From NCBI RefSeq assembly GCF_000012365.1, contig NC_007651.1, forward strand, positions 3,038,001 through 3,102,000: DNA of 64,000 bases, read 5' to 3'. Position numbers and translations under genes: made by a program. Under the pieces are notes generated by a model. The model saw only the letters and a program-made list of their open reading frames with translations. It ran no database searches and was not told where the DNA came from. This DNA comes from Burkholderia thailandensis E264. Its GTDB lineage: Bacteria > Pseudomonadota > Gammaproteobacteria > Burkholderiales > Burkholderiaceae. Of this stretch, positions 28,791-38,286 are shown piece by piece; positions within the stretch are counted from its first letter, which is position 1, and each line of letters starts with the position of its first letter.

Positions 28791-29275
28791 ACGACTGCGC
28801 GATGCATCGACGCGCCGCCTCGTACGCTTCGAGCACACCCGATGTATGTCAAAAATTTATGAATATCTCGGCCCGATCCGCTGGTTCGCGTTGACGCTCG
28901 CCGCTAGAATTTCGCCATTCCGATGACGATGATCCGTGCCCGTGTCCGACGGCTTCCGCGCTTGAGTGCATGCTGAGTCTGCACGCCATCGCACGAACAC
29001 CGGACATCGCCGCGAATTTCGATTTTTCATCCCCGCACGCAGGCCCCGCTCACGCTGCGCCCGCATGCGGAACGCCATCGCTTGACGGCGGATGGCATCG
29101 CGATCGATGCCGAAACGGGATCGCGATTTTTCGTTTCACCCGCTGACCGCCGCATCGGTCTTCGCTTCTTCCGATCGGCGGTCGACTTGTCGTCATTCGT
29201 CCAACACACAACTCTACATTTGCCGGCCGATACGGGACGCGATCGAATCCCGACAGGCAAGGGAGCATTTTTTCA
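28791..29275. other. Intergenic region upstream of the H-NS-like gene
   Basis: 485 bases without a supported gene. The last 100 bases before 29276 include cgacaggcaagggag, a reasonable ribosome-binding region, and should hold the promoter. No terminator with a T tract was found for the amidohydrolase gene. Confidence 0.4.
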
Positions 29276-29557
29276 ATGGAAACTTACCTCGACCTTCTGG
29301 CGGAACGAGAAGCCCTGATGATCAAGCTGGATGCTGCGCGCACGCAGGCGCGCAGTGCCGCGCTATCCGAAGTGAAACGAATCGTCGAGGAATTCGAACT
29401 CACGACGCAGGAAGTGTTCGGTCGCGCGGGCGTGTTGCGTCGTCGCGGCAAGCTCAAGCCGAAGTACCGCGATCCGAAGACCGGTGCGACATGGAACGGC
29501 CGCGGCCGCCCGCCTTCGTGGATCGCCGGAAAGGATCGCGCCGCGTTCGTCGCCTGA
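29276..29557 (+). CDS. H-NS-like nucleoid-associated protein
   Basis: 93 residues. The N-terminal half is a charged coiled-coil (YLDLLAEREALMIKLDAARTQ spread over about 5-45) for dimerisation, and the C-terminal half is the H-NS DNA-binding domain, with the YRDPKTGATWNGRGRPPSWI stretch holding the GRGRPP minor-groove loop. Burkholderia carry several such short proteins that bind and silence AT-rich DNA. The window's AT-rich stretches upstream of the fimbrial operon and in the T6SS island are plausible targets. Single gene with its own terminator. Confidence 0.93.
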   Translation: METYLDLLAEREALMIKLDAARTQARSAALSEVKRIVEEFELTTQEVFGRAGVLRRRGKLKPKYRDPKTGATWNGRGRPPSWIAGKDRAAFVA

Positions 29558-29637
29558 TATCTCCGTGCCGCGTAGCCCGGCGTCAGGCGGCAACGTTTGC
29601 GTATCGGCTTCGCTGCGCGCAAGCCATGCATGGTGAC

Positions 29638-29675
29638 AAAGCCCACACCGCTCGCTCGAGCCGTGTGGGCTTTTT
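29638..29675 (+). terminator. Rho-independent terminator of the H-NS-like gene
   Basis: An 11-bp stem aaagcccacac / gtgtgggcttt with a 14-base loop, ending in five T residues, 80 bases behind the stop codon. Confidence 0.88.
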
Positions 29676-29756
29676 CATTGCATTCGGCGCGGCACGCAGC
29701 CGCGCGACCGGCGATTCAGCGCGTGTGCGATGCGCGGCCGCACCGTCGTTCCGCCG

Positions 29757-30137
29757 TCAGAACGACGGATGGCACTCGAAGGCGAGTTGCGCGCGTCCGA
29801 GCGAACCGCTACCGCGTTCGACGGATTCGCGCTTCACGCTTGCCTGCATGCCGCGTTGCGCGCAGTAGCTCGTCGCTTCGTTGACGGCCCGTTCATGCGC
29901 GCCCGCCCATGACAGCAAAATGCCGCGCGAGCTCGAATCGACCGTGTAGACGTTCGGGTTTTCAGTCGCGCTGATGTTGGATGCGCTAGAACATGCGGCC
30001 AACAGCAATGCGCTGACCACGATAGATAAGGATGACGATTTGAGAACGCGTAGTTTCAATTTTGAAAGCGTGCTCTTCGAGCAAACTGGGAACGATGAGA
30101 CATGCGAAAGTATGCCGCGCTCCGCGCGATAGATCAT
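29757..30137 (-). CDS. Small putative lipoprotein of unknown function
   Basis: The C-terminal 90 residues are well defined: a hydrophobic segment SSLSIVVSALLLAAC with lipobox LAAC, then ENPNVYTVDSSSRG, AHERAVNEATSYCAQRG and a final FECHPSF. The start is unclear. ATG 30137 gives a leader longer than usual, and a TTG near 30059 would give a normal 20-residue lipoprotein signal. The two cysteines of the mature part could form a disulphide. I recall similar short lipoproteins in Burkholderia without known function. It stands alone, convergent with the H-NS terminator. Confidence 0.6.
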   Translation of the reverse strand: MIYRAERGILSHVSSFPVCSKSTLSKLKLRVLKSSSLSIVVSALLLAACSSASNISATENPNVYTVDSSSRGILLSWAGAHERAVNEATSYCAQRGMQASVKRESVERGSGSLGRAQLAFECHPSF

Positions 30138-30769
30138 TCCCGTTACGCTTAACAGTCCGTTTCGCTGATGCAAACAATGCGTGGCGCATAGCGGCGCTTC
30201 GTCGGCGCCGGCCGCGCTTCCCCGTCGCGAGCGCGACGCACGCGGGCGTGCGCCGGCGGCGTTGCCGGCTCACGCCCGCCGCTTCGCGATAGTGGGTGCA
30301 CGCCGGACATCGGCAATTCGACCGGGCACGGCGGCTTGGCTGCTCGCGATGTGGAACGAATCGCACGCTTCGCGCGATGGATTCGCATCGCGCAATCACC
30401 GCCGCTCACGACACGCGGATACGGCGCGCTCGACAACTTTGGATTGACGCCACCCGCCATACCCCGCACCTATTGCCGCACGGCATCCTCCCCGGATGCG
30501 ATGCGGCCCGGCTGGTCCGGATCGATCGATTGAAGCCGAGTCGACACTTCGCACGTCGCCGCGCACGGCTCACCGCACGCGACGCATCGCAATGCAGTGA
30601 AGCGATCCGCGCCGCGAAGTGCGAATTCGGTCCGCTGCCGGAAGGCCGGCTCGATGCGACACGCCCAAGGATGGCTCGCCTGTGAACGCGGATGCCTCGG
30701 CCCGACGGTCCGATACGTGCGCTCGCCTGACACACCGCGACTCATCGGCTCGCGACAATGCGAATCGCA
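30138..30769. other. Intergenic region with one strong hairpin, no supported gene
   Basis: About 630 bases between two minus-strand genes. Open frames exist in all frames but carry no domain or signal. The only structure noticed is the inverted repeat at 30241-30276. The region must hold the promoter of the small lipoprotein and the transcript end of the Nramp gene. Confidence 0.4.
30241..30276. repeat. Strong imperfect inverted repeat
   Basis: A 15-base arm (cgggcgtgcgccggc) pairs with gccggctcacgcccg across a six-base loop with one mismatch. There is no T tract on either side, so it is not a classical terminator; it could be a REP-like element or an mRNA-stabilising hairpin. Confidence 0.45.
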
Positions 30770-32128
30770 TCAACCGGCGAAACCCGCGACCAGCAACAGA
30801 TTCGTTCCGCTAATCAACACGAAAAGCGCCCATGCGATGATCTTCGCTCCGCGCCCGATCGTGTAATCGCGCATGACCGATCGATCACCGACTGACCGGA
30901 TCAGCGGCCACATCGCAAACGGCAATTGCAGGCTCAACAGCACCTGGCTCCAGACCAGCAGCCGCCCGACCGCGCCGTCGCCGAGCCACAGCACGCCGAC
31001 GAGCGCCGGCATGAGCGCGAGCCCGCGCGTGATCAGCCTGCGTTGGTAACACGGGATCTTCATGCGCAGGAAGCCATCCATGATGACCTGCCCGGCGATC
31101 GTGCCGGTCAGCGTCGAGCTCTGGCCCGACGCGAGGAGCGCGATGCCGAGCAGCCACGCGGCCGCGCCGCCGACGATCGGCGTGATCAGCTTGTAGGCCT
31201 GCTCGATGTCGACGACGCCAGTCTGACCGCTTGCATGGAACGCCGCGCCGGCCAAGATCAAGATCGCCGCGTTGACGAGCATCGCGACGGCGAGCGATAT
31301 CCACGTGTCGATGCGAACCATCGCGAGCGTTTCCTTGATTACGTCGCCCACGCCGCCGACGACGCGCCGCGTCTGCACGACAGACGAATGCAGATACAGG
31401 TTGTGCGGCATGATGGTCGCACCGACGATGCCCAGCGCGAGCACGACCGCATCCTTGCGGTCGTGGCCCGGCAAGCCGGGCGCAAGGCCATGCAGCACGG
31501 CACGCCAATCGGGCGGCACCATCGCGACCTGCGCGACGAAGCAGAACGCCATCGTGCCGATCAGCCCGAGCACGATCGCCTCGACCTGCCTGAACCCCTT
31601 GCCCTGCAAACCGAGGACGATCATCGTGTCGAGCGCGGTGAGAACGATGCCCCACGCGAGCGGCACGCCGAGCAGCAGCTTGAACGCCAGCGCGCAGCCG
31701 AGCACCTCGGCGATGTCGCACGCGATGATCGATACCTCGGCCGTGACCCACTGCACGATCCGGCCGAACGGCCCGTAACGCTCGTAGCTCGCCTGCGCGA
31801 GATCGCGACCGGCGACGAGCCCGAGCCGCGCAGCGAGCATCTGCAGGAAGATCGCGGCGACGCTCGAAAACACGACGACCCACAACAGCGCGTAGCCGAA
31901 CTGCGAGCCGGCCTGAATGTCGGTCGCCCAATTGCCGGGGTCCATGTAACCGATCGCCACGAGCAGGCCCGGGCCGGCGAAGCGGCGCAGTTTGGCGAGA
32001 CCGGAGACGCCGGCGTCGATCGTGATGCTGCCTTTGACTTCTGCGGGGCAAAACGGCGCCGTGGGGACGGTGGGGAGCGGCATGGGAGATGTTCGAGGGC
32101 CTGTGTGCGTGGCGGTCATTTTACGCAT
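30770..32128 (-). CDS. mntH: Nramp-family divalent metal transporter (MntH-like)
   Basis: About 452 residues; ATG 32128 or 32119 are both possible, while the frame upstream is unlikely. The Nramp signature in the first helix is DPGNWATD (metal-binding Asp, Asn), and the sixth helix has MPHNLYLHSS with its metal-coordinating segment. Eleven hydrophobic segments fit the LeuT-type fold. Nramp proteins take up Mn2+ (and Fe2+) with protons across the inner membrane. The cytoplasmic N-terminus is about 50 residues long. The gene borders the IS66 element, which sits about 210 bases upstream of its start; whether the insertion affects its promoter is unknown. Confidence 0.92.
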   Translation of the reverse strand: MRKMTATHTGPRTSPMPLPTVPTAPFCPAEVKGSITIDAGVSGLAKLRRFAGPGLLVAIGYMDPGNWATDIQAGSQFGYALLWVVVFSSVAAIFLQMLAARLGLVAGRDLAQASYERYGPFGRIVQWVTAEVSIIACDIAEVLGCALAFKLLLGVPLAWGIVLTALDTMIVLGLQGKGFRQVEAIVLGLIGTMAFCFVAQVAMVPPDWRAVLHGLAPGLPGHDRKDAVVLALGIVGATIMPHNLYLHSSVVQTRRVVGGVGDVIKETLAMVRIDTWISLAVAMLVNAAILILAGAAFHASGQTGVVDIEQAYKLITPIVGGAAAWLLGIALLASGQSSTLTGTIAGQVIMDGFLRMKIPCYQRRLITRGLALMPALVGVLWLGDGAVGRLLVWSQVLLSLQLPFAMWPLIRSVGDRSVMRDYTIGRGAKIIAWALFVLISGTNLLLVAGFAG

Positions 32129-32338
32129 TCGCGACGACCGCCCACCCTGATCGTCAACGCACGTCGAGCGGTAGTGATGCGGGCTTCGCGAAAATGGCAC
32201 CCCACCGGGAAATTCGCGGGATGGCCGCTTGCCGGCCGGCGCGGGCGCGCGTTGAACCGGCGCACCGGCATGCATTCACGCGTGGGACGGCGTCCGCATG
32301 GGTCGCCTGCTTCAAACGCGGCCGTGCTCCGAATAATC

Positions 32339-32369
32339 GTAAGCGTGTCGGCAGCGCCGTCTTGACGAC
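32339..32369 (+). repeat. IS66 left terminal inverted repeat
   Basis: Starts GTAAGCGTGTCGGCAG, mirror image of the repeat at the other end, and lies 12 bases outside the tnpC stop codon. Confidence 0.85.
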
Positions 32370-32381
32370 GGGATCTTGATG

Positions 32382-33953
32382 TCAGCTGTCGTCGCGGAGT
32401 TGATCAGCTATGGCCCACGGCATGAGCTGATCGACACGATTGATTGCGTGATCAGCAATGCGGGCAAGGACGAAGCGCAGATACGCCTCGGGATCGATGC
32501 CGTTGAGCTTCGCCGTTCCGATGAGGCTATAGATCGCGGCAGCGCGCTCGCCGCCGGAGTCGGCACCGGCGAACAGGTAATTCCGCCTCCCGATGGCCAC
32601 TCCACGCAACGCTCGCTCGACCGGCAGGTTATCGATCTCGAGTTGGCCGTCGTCGCAATAGCGTGTGAGCGCTTCCCATCGGTTCAGCGCATAGAGAATC
32701 GCCCGACTCGTATCGGATTTCTTTGAGAGTGTCTCCAGCGTGGCGGTGAGCCAGGCGTGAAGCTGACTGAGAAGCGGTCGGGCATGTGCTTCTCGATACG
32801 CACGACGCTCGTCGGGCGGTTTGCCGCGTATCGCGTCTTCGATCTTGTACAACGCACCGATACGCTCGAGCGCTTCGGTATTCAATGCGTTCGGGCGCGC
32901 AGCGTGTAGCTCATAGAACTGGCGTCGGGCATGCGCCCAGCAGGCAGCTTCCCTCACGCGTCCGGTCTCGTAGATAGCCTGGTAGCCGCCATAGGCGTCC
33001 GCTTGCAGCGTGCCGCTGAACGTCTCGAGATGTTGTTGCGGATGGATGCCTTTGCGATCCGGCGTGTAAGCGAACCACACCGCTGGCGGCGTCATATCGG
33101 CTGACGATCGATCGTCACGCACATAGACCCACAAGCGGCCAGTCTTCGTCTTGCCGTTGCCCGGTTCGAGCACTGGGACCGGCGTGTCGTCGGCATGCAG
33201 CTTCGTCCCGGTCATCACATGACGGCGTAATGCATCGACCAGTGGTTGTAAAAGCGTCGCGCCGTGGCCGACCCACTTCGCGAGCAACGAGCGGTCGAGT
33301 TCGACGCCTTCACGCGCATACATGACCGACTGCCGATACAGCGGGATGTGGTCTGCGAACTTCGAGACCAGCACGTGCGCGAGTAGTCCAGGGCCCGCCA
33401 GGCCGCGCTCGATGGGACGACTCGGCGCTGCTGCTTGCGCGATGTGATCGCAGCACGCGCAGGCGAACTTGGGCCGCACATGACGGATTACGCGGAAGCT
33501 CGCAGGTACATATTCAAGTTGTTCGGAGACGTCTTCGCCTAGCAGCTTGAGCTTGCCGCCGCATTCCGAGCACGTCTCGGTCGATTGCGGCAAGTGCGTT
33601 TGCTCTTCACGTGGCAGATGCTCGGGCAGCGGCTTGCGAGGCGACTGTTCCGGCGCGGTACGAGGTGTCTTCGGGATTTCGATCGGAGCCGCGCCTTCGT
33701 CCGCTTCGAGTTCTTCCAGACGCAGTTCGAGTTGTTCGATCTGACGATCGAGCTTCTCCGACTTGCGACCGAACTGCATGCGGCGCAGCTTCGCAATCAG
33801 CAGCTTCAGATGCTCGATCTCTGCCTTGGCGGTGGCGTTCGCCGCCTTGTGCGATTCGACTACGTCCTCGAGATGCCCAATGCGAGCATCGCGCTCGAGC
33901 AGCATGGCTTTGAGCGCTTCGATGTCGTCCGGATAGGCGTTGGCCGCGGTCAT
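32382..33953 (-). CDS. tnpC: IS66 transposase
   Basis: 523 residues, full length. N-terminal coiled-coil ([20 protein letters not shown]), a zinc-finger-like [12 protein letters not shown] and CACCDH pair, then the DDE catalytic core: [14 protein letters not shown] with the first Asp, [14 protein letters not shown] with the second, and the Glu near [17 protein letters not shown]. The C-terminal IS66 domain ([17 protein letters not shown]) is complete. No frameshift or early stop is visible, so the enzyme may be active. A second, broken copy of this C-terminal region lies at 36217. Confidence 0.95.
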   Translation of the reverse strand: MTAANAYPDDIEALKAMLLERDARIGHLEDVVESHKAANATAKAEIEHLKLLIAKLRRMQFGRKSEKLDRQIEQLELRLEELEADEGAAPIEIPKTPRTAPEQSPRKPLPEHLPREEQTHLPQSTETCSECGGKLKLLGEDVSEQLEYVPASFRVIRHVRPKFACACCDHIAQAAAPSRPIERGLAGPGLLAHVLVSKFADHIPLYRQSVMYAREGVELDRSLLAKWVGHGATLLQPLVDALRRHVMTGTKLHADDTPVPVLEPGNGKTKTGRLWVYVRDDRSSADMTPPAVWFAYTPDRKGIHPQQHLETFSGTLQADAYGGYQAIYETGRVREAACWAHARRQFYELHAARPNALNTEALERIGALYKIEDAIRGKPPDERRAYREAHARPLLSQLHAWLTATLETLSKKSDTSRAILYALNRWEALTRYCDDGQLEIDNLPVERALRGVAIGRRNYLFAGADSGGERAAAIYSLIGTAKLNGIDPEAYLRFVLARIADHAINRVDQLMPWAIADQLRDDS

Positions 33954-33982
33954 GCCGGCAGTTTACGCGGCGGCCGACGGGT

Positions 33983-34330
33983 TTACAACGCCGATGTCGG
34001 CTCGGTCGTTCGTATCGGCTGGCGCCAGTCGATACCTTCGAGCAGCATCGACAGTTGGGCTTGGCTCAGGCAGACAACGCCACCGTCGGCGCGTGGCCAA
34101 ACGAATCGGCCCCGTTCCAGGCGTTTCATCAGAAGACACATGCCGTCGCCGCTCCACCACAGCACTTTGACCAGATCGCCGCGCTTGCCTCGGAACACGA
34201 ACACGTGACCGCTGAAGGGATCGCGTTCCAATACGGTCTGGACCTTCGCGGCCAAGCTGTTGAAGCCTGAACGCATATCAGTCACACCCGCGGCCAGCCA
34301 GACCTTTGTGCGGCTGGGCAGCCCGATCAT
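33983..34330 (-). CDS. tnpB: IS66 accessory protein TnpB
   Basis: 115 residues, with the conserved lead [36 protein letters not shown] and [18 protein letters not shown] that define the IS66 Orf2 family. Its stop lies 29 bases before tnpC and its start overlaps the tnpA stop by four bases (ATGA), so translation is coupled. IS66 transposition needs TnpB, but its molecular role is not settled. Confidence 0.95.
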   Translation of the reverse strand: MIGLPSRTKVWLAAGVTDMRSGFNSLAAKVQTVLERDPFSGHVFVFRGKRGDLVKVLWWSGDGMCLLMKRLERGRFVWPRADGGVVCLSQAQLSMLLEGIDWRQPIRTTEPTSAL

Positions 34331-34734
34331 GCTGCCGATTCCGGTGTGTTGCGCAACATGCGCAGCACCAGCCGCAACGTGCCCTCGTTGGGCGAGCCCT
34401 CGATCCGCACACGAGTGTTACCGACGTTGATCTCTATGGCGCCCATCGCGGCAGCGCCGATCACCGGCGTCGGCGCCACGGTCGCAGTCGGTCGCTCGAT
34501 CTGTGGCGCTGGCGCTTCCAATGTGACCGGCAAAAATCCCACAGAATCGTATTCGCCGGCACGCAACGCGCGACGCCATTTGAATAACAAGTTCGTGTTC
34601 ACCCCGTGTTCCATCGCCAGCCGCGCTACGGATACGCCCGGTTCGCAGGCCAGCTTGGCGAGTTTCCGTCGAAATTCGACGGGGTGATTAGGAATGCCTT
34701 TGCGTGAAGTTCTCTTCGGTGCTTCTGTTGACAC
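34327..34734 (-). CDS. tnpA: IS66 accessory protein TnpA
   Basis: 135 residues. An N-terminal helix-turn-helix ([20 protein letters not shown], then [13 protein letters not shown]) as in IS66 Orf1/IS3-type OrfA, followed by a Pro/Thr-rich linker and the short conserved strand [19 protein letters not shown]. Probably a DNA-binding helper of the transposase. First gene of the element, starting about 55 bases inside the right repeat. Confidence 0.92.
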   Translation of the reverse strand: MSTEAPKRTSRKGIPNHPVEFRRKLAKLACEPGVSVARLAMEHGVNTNLLFKWRRALRAGEYDSVGFLPVTLEAPAPQIERPTATVAPTPVIGAAAMGAIEINVGNTRVRIEGSPNEGTLRLVLRMLRNTPESAA

Positions 34735-34787
34735 TGTGGTCCCCGCTACTCGCCGTGGTGGGGCCTACTCTGGCAACATTCATTCAC

Positions 34788-34818
34788 ACCGTCGAGACGG
34801 TACCGGCGACTCGCTTAC
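34788..34818 (-). repeat. IS66 right terminal inverted repeat
   Basis: Read on the minus strand it begins GTAAGCGAGTCGCCGG and matches the left repeat at 23 of the first 29 bases. Confidence 0.85.
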
Positions 34819-34991
34819 GAAACAGCTTTGGTGCCTTCGGATTCTTGCTCTTCTTGCTCACTGTTGCATCGGTCATAGGACGTTAATTCCGTTATCGTCT
34901 CATGACCTCAGCACACTAAAAATCTGACAGGCTCGATCAATATCCATTTCACCCTTACACCTCCGACTGACACTTATGTCAACTTCCTCAC

Positions 34992-35711
34992 TCAGTACTT
35001 GAAATACAATTTTCCCAATCCAGGTTTATTTCCCTCTTTTTTTGCAGCCCTGCTTCTGGCCGGCAAATCCACCTTTTTCACATCTCGCCACCCCAAAGCC
35101 TGAAATATCCCTTCAGCCATTTTCACAAATGGCATAAATTTTCGGGAGATATTAAATGTTACGACAGAGTAAAACACAAACCCGATCAGCCCTCCCCCGC
35201 CCATCAATTCCGCAAATCCCTTCCAATCACCATCGCGGTTGGCAAAGAAAATAATTGCCATAACACCACATGAACCCAAAAAAACAAATGAAAAAGCTAT
35301 CATAAGCCATTTAATAGAATTTTTATAATGTGCAATCCTCCCTCGAGAACAGTGCGGATAGAGAGCAATAGTGCGATCATTCGGCTTGAGCACCGCAAAA
35401 GCTCGATATGTACCATCTCGCATCAATTCAGCGGCCACCTCTACTTCGTCGCCATTCTTGAACGGTGACCACATCAACCATCCCGTTACTTTCTTACCAT
35501 CAAGCTCGAATGCGACCTTATCGGCCTCTTCCTTGGTTCCAGCCAGGGACGCCAGCCCGATTGCTCCACCAGAGCCAGCCAGTGCTGCTGCTACTGCCGT
35601 AAGCCCCGCCGTCGAGCGATCGGCATCACTCAAGAGAAAATCTCCCGTTGCTCGCTCCTTGCTGAAGTTACTCACTGTTCCTCGCAATACCACTACTCGA
35701 CTGTTATCCAT
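34992..35711 (-). CDS. Putative membrane immunity protein of cassette 3 (VasX-type effector tail)
   Basis: 239 residues. The first 130 residues are soluble and closely match the two paralogues at 36934 and 38569 (KERATGDFLLSDADRS, SGGAIGLASLAGTKEEADK, TGWLMWSPF, IALYPHCSRGR). Then a hairpin of two membrane segments (about 133-158 and 168-190) differs from the paralogues, and the C-terminus is again conserved (SRKFMPFVKMAEGIFQALGW, ending LGKLYFKY). The gene overlaps the stop of the preceding toxin tail by eight bases. Databases may call this family a putative T6SS effector. Position behind a pore-forming tail and the membrane hairpin make immunity the better guess, but neither is proven. The coding sequence is clearly AT-richer than the core genes. 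Confidence 0.65.
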   Translation of the reverse strand: MDNSRVVVLRGTVSNFSKERATGDFLLSDADRSTAGLTAVAAALAGSGGAIGLASLAGTKEEADKVAFELDGKKVTGWLMWSPFKNGDEVEVAAELMRDGTYRAFAVLKPNDRTIALYPHCSRGRIAHYKNSIKWLMIAFSFVFLGSCGVMAIIFFANRDGDWKGFAELMGGGGLIGFVFYSVVTFNISRKFMPFVKMAEGIFQALGWRDVKKVDLPARSRAAKKEGNKPGLGKLYFKY

Positions 35712-36324
35712 GTACGCTCCTCCCCGTTTTGCCCTGCCTTACCTTTTCATCCGGCTCTTCAGACTTGAAGCCAACTGCTACTAACGCCTTATCGAAGGCC
35801 TCGTCTTGCCTCTTCAAATCCGCTACTACTTTATATTTCCGCTCCATCCCAAACACCGAATCGAGCATGGCGTTCTGCAAATCATCATTGCTTAGCGCCC
35901 AAACCACGACTTGAATAGCTATAACGGCGACCTGAATTTCCCAACTGGCCATAAACAAAAGCACCCTGCCCACCACCATGGCTCCAGCCCGTTCCGCAGC
36001 AACGGCTGCGGCTTCCTGACCTGCAGCAATGGCTGCCTTGCGCGCCGCCGCATCGACAATGCCTTGCCCGACACGATCGAGGACGACGATACGAATTTTT
36101 CGGCCAGTAACATTCGATGCGATGCGCTTGAAGAATGGCGCGGATGAACTCAAAGCGGTTAAACCAAATGCCACCGTGGCGCCGAATCCGAGAATGGCCA
36201 AAAACGCACTGCGCTGTGTGAGCTTGGGCCGTAAGAACTTCCTGTTCGTCGGCTTCGATATCGGGGACGAGCGCGCTATCGCGATGTATGGTCTGATCGG
36301 GGCCAACGAGATCAACTCGCGCAC
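35704..36324 (-). pseudogene. Displaced C-terminal tail of a VasX-type T6SS effector (cassette 3)
   Basis: From about residue 40 on, this 206-residue frame matches the last 160 residues of the full-length effector at 39299: ILGFGATVAFGLTALSSSA, ITGRKIRI-type strand, RAGAMVVGRVLLFMASW, NDDLQNAMLDSVFG and DEAFDKALVAVGF. The first 35 residues come from the antisense strand of an IS66 remnant, so the 5' part of the gene was cut off by that insertion. The tail itself has no stop or frameshift. It would have no VasX-N delivery domain, so it is an orphan tip that could only be delivered after recombination with a full-length gene. The final residues (KSEEPDEKVRQGKTGRSVHG) differ from the other copies. 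Confidence 0.75.
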
Positions 36325-36410
36325 TTACCTCGCATGCGCCGTGGACCATATCACTGATTGACCAGCAGTCGAAGCGGCCGCAACGGGTGACCGGCCGGCA
36401 CAAAGTCGTC
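36217..36410 (+). pseudogene. IS66 transposase C-terminal fragment
   Basis: The plus-strand frame ending at the TGA at 36359-36361 reads LGRKNFLFVGFDIGDERAIA and MYGLIGANEINSRTYL, the same C-terminal block as [20 protein letters not shown] in the intact IS66 transposase, at clearly lower identity. It is a remnant of a different IS66 copy, in opposite orientation. The bases after the stop up to about 36410 look like the non-coding end of that element, but I could not find its terminal repeat. Confidence 0.75.
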
Positions 36411-36548
36411 CAGCTTCACCGTCGTGAACAGCGGTTCTTACATTTCGTCCATTCCACGTATCGCTCTCGTCTGTCCAAGTTCATGAACACGATATCTCTA
36501 ACAAACCGCCCACAGCAGCCGTTTACCGTATCCAATTTCAACACCCTG

Positions 36549-36872
36549 CTAGAGTTTTTTGATAGCACGTTCTGCAGACATCGCCTTATCCTGCGACCGG
36601 TCGACCACGAGTCGCTTGAGTTTCGGGTTCTTTTTTTCAAGCTGCTTCAACCGGCGCAGCCGCGGAGAGCGACAGCCCGCCGAATTTCGTCCGTCAGTTG
36701 TAAAACGTCCTGTCGCTGCTTCCCATCTTGCGGCATACCTCCGCGCGACGGGCGTGCCCAGCTCGGCCTGCTTCAAAGCGTATGCGATTTGCTCTTCGGT
36801 AAACTTGCTCGTCCTCACGGCATGACCTGCTGGTCGTCGTTGCAACATCATGCCAGAATTTCCCGGTTCCAA
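36549..36872 (-). pseudogene. IS3-family (IS407-like) OrfA remnant
   Basis: This frame reads SKFTEEQIAYALKQAELGTP, the standard start of IS3-family OrfA helix-turn-helix proteins, and later LRRLKQLEKKNPKLKRLVVD, the family's leucine zipper. The middle of the domain (AEVCRKMGSSDRTFYN) is found only in another minus-strand frame around 36700-36750, so at least one frameshift has broken the gene. No OrfB is seen, and the element's ends are lost. Confidence 0.8.
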
Positions 36873-36933
36873 ACGGAATGGTTTGCCGGGCTAGGGCCAC
36901 ATACGCCATCACCACCAAGCAAATACCATAAAT

Positions 36934-37647
36934 TCAATATTTAAAGTATAAAATACCTAAACCTAGCCTCTTTTCCGCTTCTCTTGCCAATTTACTTCTC
37001 CCCGGCAAATTAATCTCCGCAGTATTCAGCCACCCCAGCGCACGAAAAATTCCTTCGGCCATATCAGAGAACGGCACAAACCTCCTCGCAATACTATAGG
37101 CAATGACACCATAAATCAAAAATACACCCAATCCACCACCAATCAACACAATAAAAAATTCCCTCCACATCCCCTCCCTCCAGAATGCAAATAACATGAC
37201 GAAGAAATAAATTGAAAATATCACAGAGAATCCCCTCAAAAACCACTTAAAAGAATTTCTAAAATGCGCCCTTTTTCCACGAGAACAATGAGGATATAGC
37301 GCAATCGTGCGATCCGAAGGTCTCAGAATCGCAAAAACACGGTAGGTTCCATCTTTCGATGGTTCCGCCACCACCTCTACCTCTTCTTCATCTTGAAACG
37401 GTGACCACATTAACCAGCCCGTGAAAAACTTCCCATCGAGTTCAAATTGAACCTTATCCGCCTCCTCTTTCGTACCAGCCAAGGACGCCAGACCAATTGC
37501 TCCGCCGGAATCAACCAATGCCGATGCGACCGCTGTAAGGCCAACTGCCGAGCGCTCCGTATCGCTCAGCAGGAAATCACCGGTAGATCGCTCTTTTTTG
37601 AAATTTTTGAGACGCCCACGAAGCACCACCAATTTATCAATATTCAT
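36934..37647 (-). CDS. Putative membrane immunity protein of cassette 2
   Basis: 237 residues from ATG 37647 (a GTG at 37659 is also in frame). Same layout as the paralogues at 34992 and 38569: conserved soluble half (KERSTGDFLLSDTERS, GLASLAGTKEEADKVQFELD, TGWLMWSPF, LYPHCSRGKRA), a divergent two-helix membrane hairpin (WFLRGFSVIFSIYFFVML and FIVLIGGGLGVFLIYG), and a conserved end (FSDMAEGIFRALGW ... LYFKY). It follows directly on the broken toxin tail. Its own frame is intact although its partner toxin is not, which fits selection to keep immunity. AT-rich compared with the window. Confidence 0.65.
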   Translation of the reverse strand: MNIDKLVVLRGRLKNFKKERSTGDFLLSDTERSAVGLTAVASALVDSGGAIGLASLAGTKEEADKVQFELDGKFFTGWLMWSPFQDEEEVEVVAEPSKDGTYRVFAILRPSDRTIALYPHCSRGKRAHFRNSFKWFLRGFSVIFSIYFFVMLFAFWREGMWREFFIVLIGGGLGVFLIYGVIAYSIARRFVPFSDMAEGIFRALGWLNTAEINLPGRSKLAREAEKRLGLGILYFKY

Positions 37648-37655
37648 ATCACCGA

Positions 37656-38286
37656 TCACCCGTGATCTTTAACAACATCCATTAACGAACCGTTGCCAAC
37701 CTTAAACCCAACAGCAACTAACGCCTTATCGAAACATTTATTTTGATTTTTATATCGCCAATTTTTGTATTTTTAGATAACCAAAAAGTAGAATTTAGAA
37801 TAGCGTTTTGCAAATCATTATTACCCAATGATCAAATCACTACTCGAATTGCAATGGCAGCCACCTGAATCTCCCAACCAGCCATAAAAAGCAAGACCCT
37901 CCCCACCACCATCGCCCCCGCCCGCTCCGCAGCAATGGCGATAACTTTCTCTCCTATGGCAATAGCCACTTTTCGAGCGGTTGCATCAGCGATTCCCTGG
38001 CCGATACGATTCAAAATCGCAATCCGAATCTTATGACCAGTGATACTCGAGGCAATCCGCTCGAATAGCGTAGCTGAAGAACTTAGCATCGTCAGCCCCA
38101 AAGCCAAGGTCGATCCAATTCCAACTCCAGCTTTAACTGCATAAAGAAGACCGACAGCAGTCTTGCCATTCCTTTCTCGCTCGACGTATCGTCCGCCAAT
38201 TTCTCGCGGTACTTCGCCCAATCGTGCTCGGTTCCCGTAACCGTGTCCTGGTTGAGCTTCTTCGCGCGATCCTGCTCGATTCTCGG
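37656..38286 (-). pseudogene. Broken C-terminal tail of a VasX-type effector with short homology arm (cassette 2)
   Basis: Starting near 38286, the minus strand first encodes PRIEQDRAKKLNQDTVTGTE up to KLADDTS, nearly the same as the middle of the full-length effector. About 350 codons are then missing and the sequence jumps, in another frame, to the C-terminal block (ALGLTMLSSSATLFERIASS, ITGHKIRIAILNRIGQGIAD, RAGAMVVGRVLLFMAGW). An in-frame TGA (after IRVVI) and a further frameshift precede the last residues (ALVAVGFKVGNGSL). So it is an internal-deletion derivative of a paralogous effector and cannot be made as such. Its stop overlaps the start of the next immunity-like frame. Confidence 0.75.

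Larger units (their letters stand above)
32339..34818 (-). mobile_element. Complete IS66-family insertion sequence
   Basis: 2480 bases with three genes in standard IS66 order (tnpA, tnpB, tnpC on the minus strand). Both ends begin with GTAAGCG; the first 29 bases of the two terminal inverted repeats agree at 23 positions. The neighbouring eight bases are gaataatc (left) and gaaacagc (right). They differ at three positions, so the usual 8-bp target duplication is not intact. Confidence 0.93.

Noticed and set aside
34704..34886. Short plus-strand frame with hydrophobic segments crossing the right end of IS66
   Set aside because: It is formed by joining IS end and flanking DNA; could contain the tail of an older gene (LLFLLTVASVIGR) but is too short to assign.
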